Shown: positions 23,701-36,087, numbered from the stretch's first letter. The stretch: DNA of 64,000 nt from Vicia villosa (GCF_029867415.1 NC_081186.1:23935915-23999914), one strand, 5' to 3'. Translations and numbers: made by a program. The notes: a model not told the origin generated them from the letters alone.

Positions 23701-24089
23701 TGTAATGCCCTGGACTGCTTTCAGGATCACCGACTGATCCCACAAACCAACACGGGTCTATTCAGCATGATTTGTCCTTATTCACACGCTTTTCGAGAAA
23801 TTTCTCAGAAGGTCACCCATCCAAATACTACTCCAAGTCAAGCATGCTTCACTATGAAGTTCTTATTTGTTAGGCTACCAAAAAGAAGATGCATCTTATT
23901 AGTATAGGTAGTACCAATCAATCCTTATAAGCCTTTATTCAACCATGCAGTCTCATACCTGCACAACCTCATAATCCCTCTCATTTCTATGTGAACTCGT
24001 TTTTTTCCTAGAAGCTTCCAGGAGCATCTTATTATCATGCCTCGTGCACCGATAACCGCTCCCAGCCCTCGTCGGCCTCCGGTGTTACA
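23701..24089 (-). mobile_element. Cassandra-type TRIM LTR carrying a 5S rRNA-like domain
   Basis: A 389-bp unit bounded by TGTAATGCCC and CCGGTGTTACA. Its minus strand carries a diverged 5S rRNA stretch: on the plus strand AAGGTCACCCATCC followed by AGTCAAGCATGCTT and GAAGTTCTT (about 23808-23862) reads as the inverse of the 5S internal control region. Cassandra elements are known non-autonomous retrotransposons whose LTRs hold a 5S domain. I see one LTR only and no matching flanking repeats. Confidence 0.8.
23780..23925 (-). other. 5S rRNA-like domain with Pol III control region in the Cassandra LTR
   Basis: The core equivalent to AGTTAAGC...GGATGGGTGACC of plant 5S rRNA is recognisable on the minus strand. 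The flanking 5S arms are strongly diverged, so it is not a functional 5S rRNA gene. Confidence 0.7.
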
Positions 24090-24202
24090 TGTAACACCCT
24101 AATTTCCCTCACATAATTATAAATAAAATCAAAGTAATTTAAAAATATTCACACAGTTAGGATGCCACATTTCCAACAAACACCTGCTCATATCATAGAA
24201 CA
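24090..24202 (-). mobile_element. Gypsy LTR fragment, outer part, split by a copia insertion
   Basis: Begins TGTAACACCCTAATTTCCCT and continues with TTTAAAAATATTCA, closely matching the LTR at 63480 (TGTAACACCCCAATTCTTCC). The copia element at 24203-30139 interrupts it; the likely continuation is 30140-30395. Confidence 0.65.
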
Positions 24203-24978
24203 TGTTGGGAAAATAACAAAAATAGAGAAAAAGAGGAACAAAATAACAACACAAGAGATCAAATGGAAACTCCTTAACCAGAGAAAAAACCACGGCCGTT
24301 GTCAAATGACAACCAGAGAAAAACACTGTGAAAATTGTTACAACACAGAGACTACCCTCAACCACCCGAAGGCCCCAATACACCCGCACTCTCCAAAGAA
24401 AGTATTTAATTACCCCTCACAACACTCTAAAACAAGATTATAATAGAAAATAGAAAGAGTCATATACAAGATCAAAGTGCTTTTGACTGGTACATCTTAT
24501 AAATAAAAATTGGATTCCTATATATAGCCTTGGACTCCCTCTTCCTTCATAAAAATAAGCGATGTGAGACTTCTTTAACATATATATTTTCAACCAAACC
24601 TAACAATCTCCACCTTGATTGAAAATAATACATTAAATTTCATTGTCTTCACCGATAATCATACTCCATCATAAAAAGTTTAGTCACTTGAAGCTACACC
24701 ACTCCAAGAATTTTCACATTGTCTTCACCGACAATCATAGTATTAAAAACTATCATACTCCACCTAAAGAATAGTATACTTCACTTAAAATTAAACCACT
24801 TCAAGAATTTTCACATACCGAAAACCAGGTTGAATCTTAATGGTGCAACTTCCATGTTGGTAGGAAGCTCTTCAACCATCAACATAATCTCACAACACAC
24901 TTTGCATCAATGCCCATATGTTAATCTGCTAGCAATAACTCGTCCTTTTCCATGACAGCGGAACTTTCATGAGGACAC

Positions 24979-27900
24979 TGTTATACCCCAAAATTTGCCC
25001 GCATCTTTTTTCAAGAAAACTCCAATCTGAAAATTAAGAGTCTCATATAATCATGGATTTTTATTTAAACAAATATCCTGACATATGAAATACTTAGTTT
25101 TTAGAATTTTTCTTATACAGTAATTTGGCTTGCAGTTGAATTTATTCTTACGCAAACGCCAAATACTGTTTATTACTTCACACATGCTATTTATTTATTT
25201 ACAGATAATTAGTACTGACACAATTGGTACAGAGTTAAATCTTTTTGCAGGCGCAGAATCAGGAAACTCAGACTGTACTGGTAACAGTCAGTTGACAGCC
25301 AAACCGCTGGCAGTACAATTCTCAGTGTTTTGTACCATCAATCAAATCAATCTGTTACAATTCAAAATTCCAAGATTTTTGTTCTAGAAGTCTTCTGAAT
25401 ATCACGCGATTAGCAGAGACTCAACACTGCACAAAAATCAGGTACGCTTAACTGTCTCCTACACAAACAGTCCCTGACTAGGGTTTCTTGTTTTTACAGG
25501 AGAAACAAGTTTTTGAGACCTCAAATGGATTTCATGCACATCCATATATCTCAAAGTACCATCATACAAATTTTCAAACTTCAATTCACTCAGACGCACC
25601 GTCAGCAGCTCAAACAGTCAACAGACGACCCGTTTGACCAAAAAGTCAACAGACAGTCAAAAATGAAATTTTTTGTCAAAGTCCATATTTTGTCAAAGGA
25701 TTCATCATTTGATCATTGGATGATCATAATTCATCAAGGAAAGATCAAAAATCAACAAAACCCTAAGATTCAAAATTAGGGTTTTTGCCTGAAAAGTCAA
25801 CTCAACTTTGACTGATCATAACTCTCCCATCCTTCATCCAAAAAATTCAAACCAAAGCTCATTTTGAAGGAAATTCAATTATCTTTCAAATGCAATTGAT
25901 CCCATGGTCATTGCATTCACCATTTGAAAAATATGACCAAAGACATTACAGGTCATTTTCAAAGTCAACAAAAAGACACTTTTTTCAAAAGGACACACAA
26001 GGAGCATCAAAAATCATTTTGACATGAGACCAAAGACATTGGTTAGAGGACTCTTTTAGGTTTCCAAAAAATGCAAGAACTCCTTCATATGACAAAAATT
26101 GAGGGATTTACACCTTGTTGAAGTTGGCTAAATTTTGGAAAATGCATAAAAACAACATTGCTCAAAAATGCATTTTTTCCAAATGGGGCCAAGTTTTCAT
26201 GGTTCAAACATCATTACCATAATATTATGGGCCTCCCACGACCAAGACAAGGCCCACTCCATTTTTTTCATTTTTGGTTTAATTTTATCACATATAAGAT
26301 TAAATTAAAAAAGAAAAATGGATGGATAAAGAATAGCTTACAAACCAAGCATGACTCACCAAGAGAATCATTCAACTCTGCCCCAAGCCAAGTACAAACA
26401 GAAGGAGGGTGGAAAATCAAGCCATGGTGGCTTAAATGCAAAGCTACTCATGTTGAAAAAGTCAAGATTCCACAAAGCTAATGAATGCTTCTTAGCTTCA
26501 CTTCCAAGCAGCTCTTGGCCTATAAAAGAGCTATCATACTTCAGCAATCAAGAGAGGACGAATTCAGAAGCATTCATAAGCATATATCACTCTTGTAACA
26601 ACTTGTAATATTCAAAGAAACTTGAAATTCGAATTTTAAGTTTCAGTCAATTTCAATACAAACTAAACATTCAAACATCATCTCTGAGCTTCACTGAAAC
26701 TATTCCAATCAATTGCAAGTCTAAAACCTCATTGAATCGAGCTACACAGGTCACGATTTGCTCAAACAAAAACCAACTCATATCTGATCATACACGCACA
26801 TTTAACAAGATGTAGATATATATATTTGTGTTTAGATTGGTGCTCTGGTCGTTTCTGGAGCTTTAATTAAGTTTTAATGACCGTTTGCACAAAACCACCA
26901 TTTTAGGGTTTCTAAGCTCAAATTTAGGGTTCTTCATTAGAGCCAAAATTAAACCAAATTAAGGGCATGGTTACATTCAGTGGAACAAGACGAATTTAAT
27001 GGTCCTATCGCGCCTGATTTCTATGCTTGTTTACACCTATTCGCTATTTTGCAGGGATGAGTTTAATCTATTACAGCGCTTCTAGCCAGAAAGTGCTGTT
27101 AAAAGTGGTGTCTGGAGGTTGAAGATGATGCGTGTCCTCACCACATTGGCCAGCCAGCGCGCGCGTTCTTTTAAATTTTCCTCCAATCAAGTGTTTTGCA
27201 GGTATACTGATTGCCATGCGCCTCAAAATCTGAGCCTTCTGATCCACTTTCCATCCAATCCAACGCGCCAGATCATGCATGAACATCATACTCCCTCATA
27301 ATCAACCACATCTGATTAGTATCCTTTTATTTTTTATTTCTATTTTTATTTTAATTTCTTTGCAAAATTAATTAAAAATAGTTAAAAAAATCCAAAAAAA
27401 TACACAAAAAATATTTTTAAGCTTCTAAAATAATATATTATTTTCTGAAATAAAAATATTTTATTTTTCTTCATAATTCCAATATTTTGCATAATTAATT
27501 AGTATATATTTATATATTTGCTTTTTAATTATTCTAACCAATCAAAAATCATAAAAAAAAATTGTTCTTTATATAAAATATTGTTTATATATTATAGACT
27601 AATTTTGTACATATTTTGAATAATTTTCTCTTTAAGTTTTAATTATTTGTATAATTATTTGTATAATTATGTATTAATTAGCTTAATCAATTTCAAAAAT
27701 TCCAAAAAAATTAGTTTTGTTTTAAAATTAATTGACAAATATTTTGTACATATTTTAAACTTAATTTCTAGGTTTAAATCTATTTTCATCTTTTTTCTTC
27801 ATTTTTAATTTAATTAATCATGCATTAATTATAATTAAAATCAATCATAAAAAAATCCAAAAATATGCCTTTTATTTTTCTTGAAATTTAAATTCCTAGA

Positions 27901-28791
27901 TAAATGTATAGGATGTCAAAATCATGTAAATAGGCTTAGTTTACATTTCCTGCACAATCGATGTAATAGCGTAGATTTACTTTCCGCACTTTACATTTCC
28001 GCATTTTAATTTCCAGCAAATATAAACTGCGTGTATATCAAAGATAAAATTGAACCGTTAGATCACTAACTTCAAAGATAAAATATCTGAATCCAAACAC
28101 AATCACACTTGCACCTCTTAAGGTAATCCCTTCTCATTCTTTTCAAAATCAAAGTCAAAATTCTACTGTTTCGAGTACAAAATCGAACCTTTTGTTTGTA
28201 TCCGGTGAAAGGATAGATTTTTAAAGGAAATAGGATAAAGACCTTACAACTCAGGGTAGACCTCCTAGTTTGCTTGCTCAAATCAAAACAAACAAAATTC
28301 TCATACACTGTTGTTTTTCAAAACAAAACTTTCCAAAAAGACAATATTTTGTATACATCCAAACACGGATCATTACAAAGTTAACGTTCTTTTCAAAACA
28401 TCTTTCGAAAGATAAACAAACATTTTATATACATCCGCACAAGGATCATTACAAATTCAATTTACAAAGGTATTTGAAACCACGTATGAGCATTCTAAAG
28501 CAATTGAAAAGTAATCGAAAAACAAGTGAGCTAAGCAAACTTAAGAGCCCATGGATAACCATGGATACAAAGGGTGCTAACACCTTCCCTTTGTATAACC
28601 TACCCCCTTACCCAGAATTTCTTAAAGGTCTTTTTTCTGTTTCTTTTATAAACCTTTCCTTAATTGGATAAAATAAAAGGTCGGTGGCGACTCTGTGAAT
28701 TTTCAAAAATGCGAAAGCATAAGCGATAAAAAAGAGTCAGTTCACGTATCTCTCCCGCTCAGAGGTATGGCCCGAAAAACGGAGGTCCACA
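24979..28791 (+). mobile_element. Ogre solo LTR (3813 bp) with target duplication GACAC
   Basis: Starts TGTTATACCCCAAAATTTGC and ends ...ACGGAGGTCCACA. GACAC lies immediately before (24974-24978) and after (28792-28796), so both ends are exact. No Ogre interior is attached, as expected after LTR-LTR recombination. TATA-like TATAAAAG at 26521-26528. ORFs inside are shadows. Confidence 0.93.
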
Positions 28792-28796
28792 GACAC

Positions 28797-29583
28797 GCTT
28801 CTCAATTTTCAAATAAGACCATCCTCTCTCACAGCGAGAGAGACATTCCTAGCATTTGACTCAGAGTCCTTCTCTGCCGCTACCTCATTAGGCACTTATA
28901 CTTTATATGTCCAATCTTTCCATATTTCTAACATTTTCAGACTCGCTTCATTATTTTTCGTCACATAAGGCCTTCCTCTAGCAACCAACACTAAGTTTGA
29001 TGAAGTATTATCCTCACCATTCAATCTTATTTCTTCAGAAATAATTTTACTAGAAACTTCTTCATAACTCAGAGTTTCCTTCCCATATATCAAAACAAGT
29101 TTAATATGCTCATAGGAAGATGGAAGAGACCATATAAGGCTTAAATGTTTATCTTCATTATCAATCTTAACTCCAAATAGTTTCTAATTCAGAAACAATA
29201 TCATTTAGAACACTTAGATGATCAGATACTTATGTATGTTCATCCATACGCACAGCATGGAACTGTTCTTTCAACAACAACCTATTTAATATACCCTTTC
29301 CTTAATCTAGCCCTTCAAGTTTCTCCCAAAGCTCTTTGGCTGGCGACGTACCAAGAACATTCGCAAGAATATTCTTAACCAAAGACATGCGGATTGTACT
29401 CGAATCTCTCAAATCTAGTTCCTCCCACTTCTCGTTTTCCATATTGGAAATATTTGCTTTCAACGTCTTGTGTAATCCTAATTGTATCAAAATATCAATG
29501 ACTTGAATTTTCCACATGCCAAAATTGATTCTTCCATCAAATTTCTATAAGTCAATCTTCATTGAACTTGAAAAACTTGACAT
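28797..29583 (-). pseudogene. Copia gag (UBN2-type) fragment of the split element
   Basis: The minus-strand frame starts at an ATG at 29581-29583 and is interrupted by TAG near 29550. It continues through a recognisable gag block at 29302-29517 (WKIQVIDILIQLGL, WEELDLRDSSTIRMSL, AKELWEKLEGL) and a second block at 28896-29093 with LSYEEVSSKI and RGRP. Several indels separate the blocks. No zinc knuckle is seen. This is the structural protein remnant of the element bounded by the 405-bp LTRs. Confidence 0.8.
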
Positions 29584-30139
29584 TGCAGCCCAAACCTTTC
29601 CTGTAATAAAATAAAATTTTCCCAACCAACACAGAGTATAAAATTTCTTTTCTGATGTGGAAGATCAGACAAAACTGTAACCACAGATTATACTAAAATT
29701 TATACCCCACCAAACCAAGACTCCAGTACCACTTGTTGGGAAAATAATAAACATAGATCAAAAGAGGAACAAAATAACAACACACGAGATTAACGTGGAA
29801 ACTCCAAAACCGGAGAAAAAACCGCAATCGTTGTCAAATGACAACCAGAGAAAAACATTATGTGAAAATTGATACAACACATAGACTACACTCAACCACC
29901 CTAAGGCCCCAATATACCCGCACTCTCCGAAGAAAATATTTAACTACCCCTCACAACACTCTAAAACAAGAGTATAAGAGAAAATATAAAGAGTCAAATA
30001 CAAGCTTAAAGTGTTTTTGACTGGTACATCTTGTAAAGAAAAAATCGAATCCTATATATAGCCTTGGACTCCTTCTACCTTCACAAAAATAAGCGATGTG
30101 AGACTTCTTCAACATATATATTTTCAATTAAACCCAACA

Positions 30140-30165
30140 CATGTAACACATATAACTTTTTAAGA

Positions 30166-30230
<65 letters not shown>

Positions 30231-30395
30231 CATCAAATGGTTTAAATTCACTTTTATTACAGCGAAAAACATCAACAAATTTTCTGCTTACTTATTCAAA
30301 ACATAACCATGCTACAAAGTAACATAATAATTATCATCCTAGGAGATATCATAAAATCTCCAACAAACATAACAAAACAACTAAGCATTTGACCA
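30140..30395 (-). mobile_element. Probable continuation of the split gypsy LTR, with an (AAT)n microsatellite
   Basis: CATGTAACACATATAAC leads into an (ATA)n run at about 30162-30230 and then LTR-like sequence (TTATTACAGCGAAAAACATC). Assignment to the same LTR as 24090-24202 rests on position and composition only. Confidence 0.45.
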
Positions 30396-32779
30396 TGTTG
30401 TACCCCAATTATTTACCACTGAGATCCCACCATATTCAAAATAGTAGGATCATCATCATCATCATCATGCATATATCATTTGTTAACAAAAAATACAAAA
30501 AAATTGTTGTTTGTTGCTTGTGTCTTAAGACATGAGACTAATCAAGAGGAGATTGAGCAAATTAGGGTTTTGAGGTCCACAAGGAATTTAAAAATTCTCC
30601 TAAGATTCAAAGGGTTCTCTCAAGTCCAGAGATGGCCCAACTCAAGATCAATCACTTTCAAGATCACCTGAGGCCCCAAACTAGGGTTTTGACCTAATTC
30701 CACTGGAGGGTTGACTTTTAATCAAGACATGGCTCCAAGGATCAAAACATGATTCAAGGGCATCCAAATCAACATTATAATCCATTCACATCATTCATTT
30801 GAAGAGGAGGCTTTAATTCATATGGAATCCACAAAACTGCAGTTCATTTGGAAAAGTCAACAATATAGGTCAACCTTTGACTTTTAAGAAAATTTGTCAA
30901 CCATGAACTTTTAAGGATTCAAATCATCATCATATGACTATTGAAGACATTTTACCAAGGAAAATCAATAAAATTCATCAAGAATCAAAAAGTCAACAAA
31001 AGTCAAAATTAGGATTTTTAAGTGATTTTGACCTCATTTTGGAAACTTCAAATTTCACCTACACACTCAAAAATCTCCCAACACGAAATTTGTAGATCTT
31101 AATCAAATAAACAACTTTGTCTCTACTCATGGTTTCATCAAAAATGATTATTTTGAGAGATATGGAATTTTGAAGATTATGTTCAAAAAACTTAGAAATT
31201 TTAAGTGTTTTCACTTAGATTTTTCTTAACTTTATGGCCATTTTTCTTCATGATCCCAAAAGAGTTTGAGAAAACTTTTAACAAGTGACTTGAATTTTGT
31301 AGCAAGGGTTTTCCAAAGAGACCATTAGCATGAAATTCCATGGCTTAAGCTATGAGATATGATTTTGTGAAGAAGGCTCCATGAACACTTGAAATGGAAG
31401 TTATGAACATTAAGAACAAGTTTGAATTTAGATTCAAATCTGAAAAATATTCAAAGTACAGCCACTCTAACTTGTTTAACACACCATAATCAGAAGTTTA
31501 CACTCTCTTTTGAGCTATGATCCAAGTACTTAAGCCATTAACCATTGAATCATTCCATTTCAAGCATAAAGTTCACACTTCCATTTTGAAAAAGAGGCTT
31601 TAATCCAACCACTCTTGCATTGAGCCTCTAAACATGTTTATTTTGAAGCAAAAGCACTTCAAACCTCACAAGCAACCTCTCCATACTCATAATAAAGTCA
31701 TGGAAGCATGCTTGAAGTTGTACCTTGCTCTTGGAACTCCAATTTTCACATAACTTCATGAATAAGCAATGTGGTACAAGTATCACATGTGAACTCCAAA
31801 CTCTAAGTTTTTTTCCCTAAACAAACCTTAAATTGTGCCTATAAATAGAGGGTATGAATCCCTTGATAAAACACACAAGAAATCTCCAAGTCACCATATG
31901 ATCCAAAATCCCAATTTTTGGGTCTTTGAATTTTGAGAGGCATTTTGAGTTGTAGTGGTTCTGAGTGTTAAATAGCCTTTCAAACATCTTCTAAACACCA
32001 TTTAGAAGCTGTCTAGCCCATTCACCATCTTCAAAACCATCCAAAACTCAAAATTACCATTAAACCTCCATTATCACATACCTTGAAACCTTAAACTTCA
32101 AAGTCTCAATTTGCTCCAACACTTTCCATTCCAACACTTCAGACACCTTATATACATCACATATAACCTATCCAAACTCTTGTTACACTTTTGTAACATC
32201 ACCATCACTATAATCAAACTCAAAACCATACCTCTGCACATTGATTCGAATAGGGTGATTATTTGAGTCTCAGAGCAAGGTAAGGGTTGGAATACATTCA
32301 GGAGGATACCAGGAAGCTTTTCAGATCATTAGTTCTCCTCTGGAAGTCCATTAAAGCACCTTTCGATTTTCAGTTCAGAGGTAAGAACTTTAAACACTAA
32401 CTCTTTGATTTGAGCATCATCTTCTACAAAGCTCGATACCATTTGATTCAGAATCATGTAGGGAGCAAAAACCCTAAGGTTTTAGGTATTTATTGTGTGT
32501 CTTCATCATTTAATTTTAGTTTAAAGTTTTAGGGTTTTTGAGTTCTTTTTGAAAATTCATGAGCTACAAGTTAAATAAATTTATGAATGATACATGACTG
32601 AGTTCGTATGAGATTTGTGAACATATTTGGTCTTTACATCATTAACAATGGTTGCCTAAATCCTGAGAACGATTTCGGAAAATCCAAGTGACCAAGGTTG
32701 AAGATGAAGTTCAAATACATTTAGAAATTTGTCTTTTATATATTTAATCCAAAGCGTGTGTTTGACAAATAACACGCGC

Positions 32780-32833
32780 TGACCCAATGGTATTGTTTTG
32801 TGTAGAAGGCTTCAGTGGCGTGGGTTCAAATCC
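32780..32833 (+). other. tRNA-like Pol III A-box and B-box pair inside the LTR
   Basis: TGACCCAATGG (32780-32790) fits the A-box and GGTTCAAATCC (32823-32833) is a perfect B-box, 32 bp apart as in tRNA genes. I cannot fold a good cloverleaf, so it is more likely a SINE relic or a tRNA-derived patch than a tRNA gene. Confidence 0.5.
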
Positions 32834-33229
32834 TTCTAAGGCCATTTCCAATTTTTTATCACTTATCTTATTTCCCTTTTTTTTACCAATTTCAATATTT
32901 AATTTAAAATAGAAAATTGATTTATTTTTCAATGAAATTTTACACAATATCTATTTAAGTAGTGTATTTTTATATTATGATTAAAAATCCAAACAATATT
33001 TATTTTTACTCAATTTAAAAATTAATCAAAAACATGTCTTTTATGTATTAAAAATCAATCAAAAAATAATTTTATTTTGAATATTTCTTCAAAGTAGCTT
33101 TGTATAATTTTGTGAATATTTGTTTAGGGTTAGGATAAATGTCTTTGACTTTCTCATGTACCCCTAGACCAATTCTCTTTTAGAATTTGGTATTTAATCA
33201 TTAAAATTAATTAGATGTAGGTGTTAATT

Positions 33230-33300
33230 TCTAAAACCCTAATTTCAAAACCCTAGGTTTAAAACCCTAATTTCAAAACCCTAGGTTTAAAACCCTAATC
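33230..33300 (+). repeat. Short tandem repeat of AAAACCCTA units
   Basis: Two and a half copies of a ~30-bp unit (AAAACCCTAATTTCAAAACC then CTAGGTTT). It resembles degenerate plant telomere repeats but is interspersed with TTTC spacers. Confidence 0.7.
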
Positions 33301-34511
33301 CAAAAAGAAACATGTTGATCTTTGCTTATCCATGAACTTGTTACCTTGTACATATACTTGTTAACTTCAAATCCTTGTGTTTTGTACTTATTTGTTTATC
33401 TTAACCATTATATTTTGTACACGTGCATTTACTTGTTGATTTCCATCCTTGTGTTTTGTACTTATTATCCATTGTATTATCATTTGTATATACTTTGTTT
33501 ATCTAACCCACAATGCATGAGTTTCATATTCATCATCCATCATTCATTCATATATGAATCCATCCAAAGGTACAAATATCCTTGCTCATTGATGATTCTC
33601 ATACTTACTTGTTTGTCTTTTGTGACACATGTTATCACACACATACTTGAGGTATCCATTGATTGATTACTTAAGTTGTTTGTTGAAAAATCCAAAGGAA
33701 TGAGAATGGTATTGACTAAAATTGTCAAGGTACTCAAACTATTTTTGAAATCTCTTTTATTTTGTGTTCAAGTATTGTTAAAGATTTTCACTTGTTAAAA
33801 ATGGTTTTGTATTGTTAAAGCTCAACCTTTTTAAACCCACCCTTGGTTTTGTATTGTTAAAGCTCAACCTACCTTTTGTTTTGAAACCTTGGCACTAAGA
33901 GGAGAATTATTCCCGGTGAAAATAATCTTAGTCCATTGACTTTGTATTGTTAAAGCTTGGTCCCTTTTCTTAAAAAATTTGTTTAGTATTGTTAAAGCTT
34001 AACCTTTTAAAAAACCTGTTGAGTATTGTTAAAGCTCACACCCAAAAAAAATTTGGCCACTTTGGCCCCCTTTTATTTTTCCTTTTAAGAGGAACTACAA
34101 AAGCTCTGACTTCCCTTTTCTTTAAAAGGGGTACGTAGGCCTTAGATGCGATGTCTTATCGAGCTCACTTCAAAAACTTCTTTTCCCATCCCCACACTCT
34201 TTTAAACAAGTTCACATATGCATTTTTTAAAATACATATACACAAAAACAATAACATTTTCAAAGAGGTTCCCATGGAGTAACATGGATATGAGGGATGC
34301 TTAAAACCTTCCCCTTGTATAACAAACCCCCTTACCCAAATCTCTGATAAGTTTATTAGTTTTGATTTTAAAAACTTATGTGGGTTTTATTCGCTCTTTC
34401 TCCCATTCCTTTTGGAAACAGTAAAGCGCGATGACGACTCTATTTAAAACAAATGAGCTAAGTCTTTCCCATGGCTTTAGTCTCACCAATTTCACCTCTA
34501 CAGATCCCTAG

Positions 34512-34753
34512 TGTTACATATTAGAGAAGACGCTAACTCGATAAAAGAATAATGAAGATCACTCTCTTCAACTCACATCCACACCTTCACCGCGGATCAC
34601 TTGCACGTTACTCACGTGGAGGCAATATTCAAATAGAAAGGGTGAGAAATCACAATCATATAGTAGGATTGCATAATAATATGTAAGCATACCAATATCA
34701 CATATATGACTATCCAGTCAACAAGTCTCACTCCACATATTCCAAACAACACA

Positions 34754-34794
<41 letters not shown>

Positions 34795-35202
34795 CTTACC
34801 CAGTAGATCAGATGGCCAACAACAATGTAGGCTTGAAGTTTCGAACGGTTGAGAGGGGGAAAAGGGGGGTTGTACCTGCAAGGCACTCTGATGCCAAAGT
34901 AAGTGGGTATTCCGCAAGGTACAACAAAGTGAGAGAGTTTTGGGGGTAAGAAAAGATTACCTTGCCCTATGTGTGGAGAGGACTATTTATAAGATGTGGT
35001 ATGCAACTTGGACTCCTCCTTCTGGGGCGGATAATTAGGTGACGCGTGAACTGATTGTTTACTGGGCACGAGGGTCCCTCGTGGTCGGCAGTCTCGTGAG
35101 CATGCCCGGAGTGATCGGGCGAATCCGGATACGCGCGGTCTAAATTGTCTTGGGCCGAAGGATGGGTTGGCCCAATTATATTGATTGGGTCGGTCCAGAA
35201 CA
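34512..35202 (-). mobile_element. 3' LTR of a minus-strand Tat-lineage gypsy element (~690 bp)
   Basis: Bounded on the plus strand by TGTTACATATTAGAG and GGTCCAGAACA. GAAGCCCCCCAAG (35203-35215) follows, which on the minus strand is a polypurine tract just before the LTR start. CCTAG (34507-34511) would be the target duplication, but the other end is lost. An (AT)n run at ~34758-34791 lies inside. The matching integrase is at 39156-40265. Confidence 0.75.
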
Positions 35203-35469
35203 GAAGCCCCCCAAGTCGTTGCTTCCGGTCGAGGGAGTGACGACTTAAGGGAAGTTGATCCGAGGAATTCCTCAGGGGACCCGGGCCCGAGCATCCGATG
35301 AAGTTAGGTCTTCGAGTTTCCGGGGAGAAGAAAGGTCATGCTGGGTGTAGGGAAGTGTGGCGTTTCAGAAAAGTTGGTAAGGGGGCGTGTCGCATTTAAT
35401 GCGAAATGATGGCTACCCTAGTACCTAGGCAGTTAGGGTTAATGATGACCATGATTTTACACAGTGTTG

Positions 35470-35509
35470 CACGTGCGGCGCGTGTGACGCCTTTGGCAGC
35501 CTATAAATA
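35470..35509 (+). promoter_or_regulatory. Promoter of the antisense accessory gene: G-box and TATA box
   Basis: CACGTG at 35470-35475 (within GCACGTGC) and TATAAATA at 35502-35509, 27 bp apart, on the plus strand, i.e. opposite to the host retrotransposon. A start site near 35535 would precede a short 5' UTR exon with a donor at 35638. Confidence 0.65.
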
Positions 35510-36087
35510 CAAGGATCCGTCATTTCCCCAAATTTTTCAAATTCTGTTGCTTCGTTCTTCTCCCTCTGCCGCCGACCGTGAGCATTTATTGTGGTGTTTT
35601 CTTCCAACTCTTCAATTTCTTCGTCAGAATCGTACTTGTAAGTTTATTTTTGACTTCTGTTTTAAGTGTTTCATGCTTTGATTGTTGTTTAGAATCGTTT
35701 GTATGTGGTTAGGATAGATTTTTAAGATGATTCTGACGAAAACGTTTGGTGAAGAATGGTGGTGAGTGGCGAAGATAGGTGGTTTCTCCGTCATTCATGA
35801 CTGTGTGCGGTTGAATCCTCCGCGTGAGATTAGTTTTCTGTTACTGTGATATTTGTTTGAGAGCCTTTATTCTTAGGGATGAGTGTCGTTCTGATATGCC
35901 TGCGTTTTGCCCCTTTTCTCGGGCGCGAATCTCATCTCGCTCGGAATTTATAATTCTGGAAGGGGGCAAAGACGCGGGTCATTTGGTCTCTGTGCCGTTG
36001 TTGTGCCCTTTCACTCTGGACGATGGTGGAAGGGTGGATTTGATTGAATTGTCGAATTCACTATTCTCCCCTGTGTTTCAGGTGAAT

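Larger units (their letters stand above)
24203..30139 (-). mobile_element. Deleted Ty1/copia element (minus strand), itself split by an Ogre solo LTR
   Basis: Two ~405-bp LTRs, 24203-24605 and 29734-30139, start TGTTGGGAAAATAA and end CCTAACA / CCCAACA on the plus strand. Next to the left one lies an inverted polypurine tract (ATCTCCACCTTGATT). Next to the right one lies an inverted primer site (CTCCAGTACCA). Without the 3818-bp nested insertion only ~1.3 kb of interior remains: a gag stub and a 3' tail. Protease, integrase and RT are gone. ACATG occurs at both outer edges (24200-24204 and 30139-30143) but overlaps the LTR ends, so the target duplication is ambiguous. Confidence 0.85.
30396..34501 (+). 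mobile_element. LTR of another Ogre/Tat-like family (~4.1 kb)
   Basis: Starts TGTTGTACCCCAATTATTTA and ends in the typical Ogre tail (GAGGGATGCTTAAAACCTTC, then GCGATGACGACTCTATTT). The right edge, near TCTACA at 34501, is uncertain, and no target duplication was found for the left flank GACCA. TATAAATA at 31840-31847 is a likely element promoter. Contains a tRNA-like patch (32780-32833), AAACCCTA repeats (33230-33300) and six GTATTGTTAAAG motifs (33770-34035). Long runs of AAAGTCAAC-type sequence are shared in style with the other Ogre LTRs. No gene supported. Confidence 0.75.

Noticed and set aside
10483..28791. The LTRs at 10483 and 24979 as the two LTRs of one giant Ogre
   Set aside because: The second has its own target duplication GACAC inside a copia element, and the DNA between holds other elements.
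32780..32850. Functional tRNA gene
   Set aside because: A and B boxes are present but no acceptor or anticodon stem can be drawn.
32744..32947. Minus-strand ORF with EGFEPTPLKP
   Set aside because: It is the reverse reading of the tRNA-like patch, a frequent false ORF.
33322..33666. 114-residue hydrophobic ORF in the LTR
   Set aside because: A translation of repeated TTGTGTTTTGTACTTA-type sequence, with no promoter or start context and no recognisable motif.
34758..34791. (AT)n run as a promoter or origin
   Set aside because: A pure dinucleotide microsatellite; nothing around it supports a site.
35824..36087. N-terminal extension of the antisense gene upstream of ATG 36088
   Set aside because: It ends at a strong splice acceptor and reads as intron sequence; the ATG just after the acceptor is the better start.
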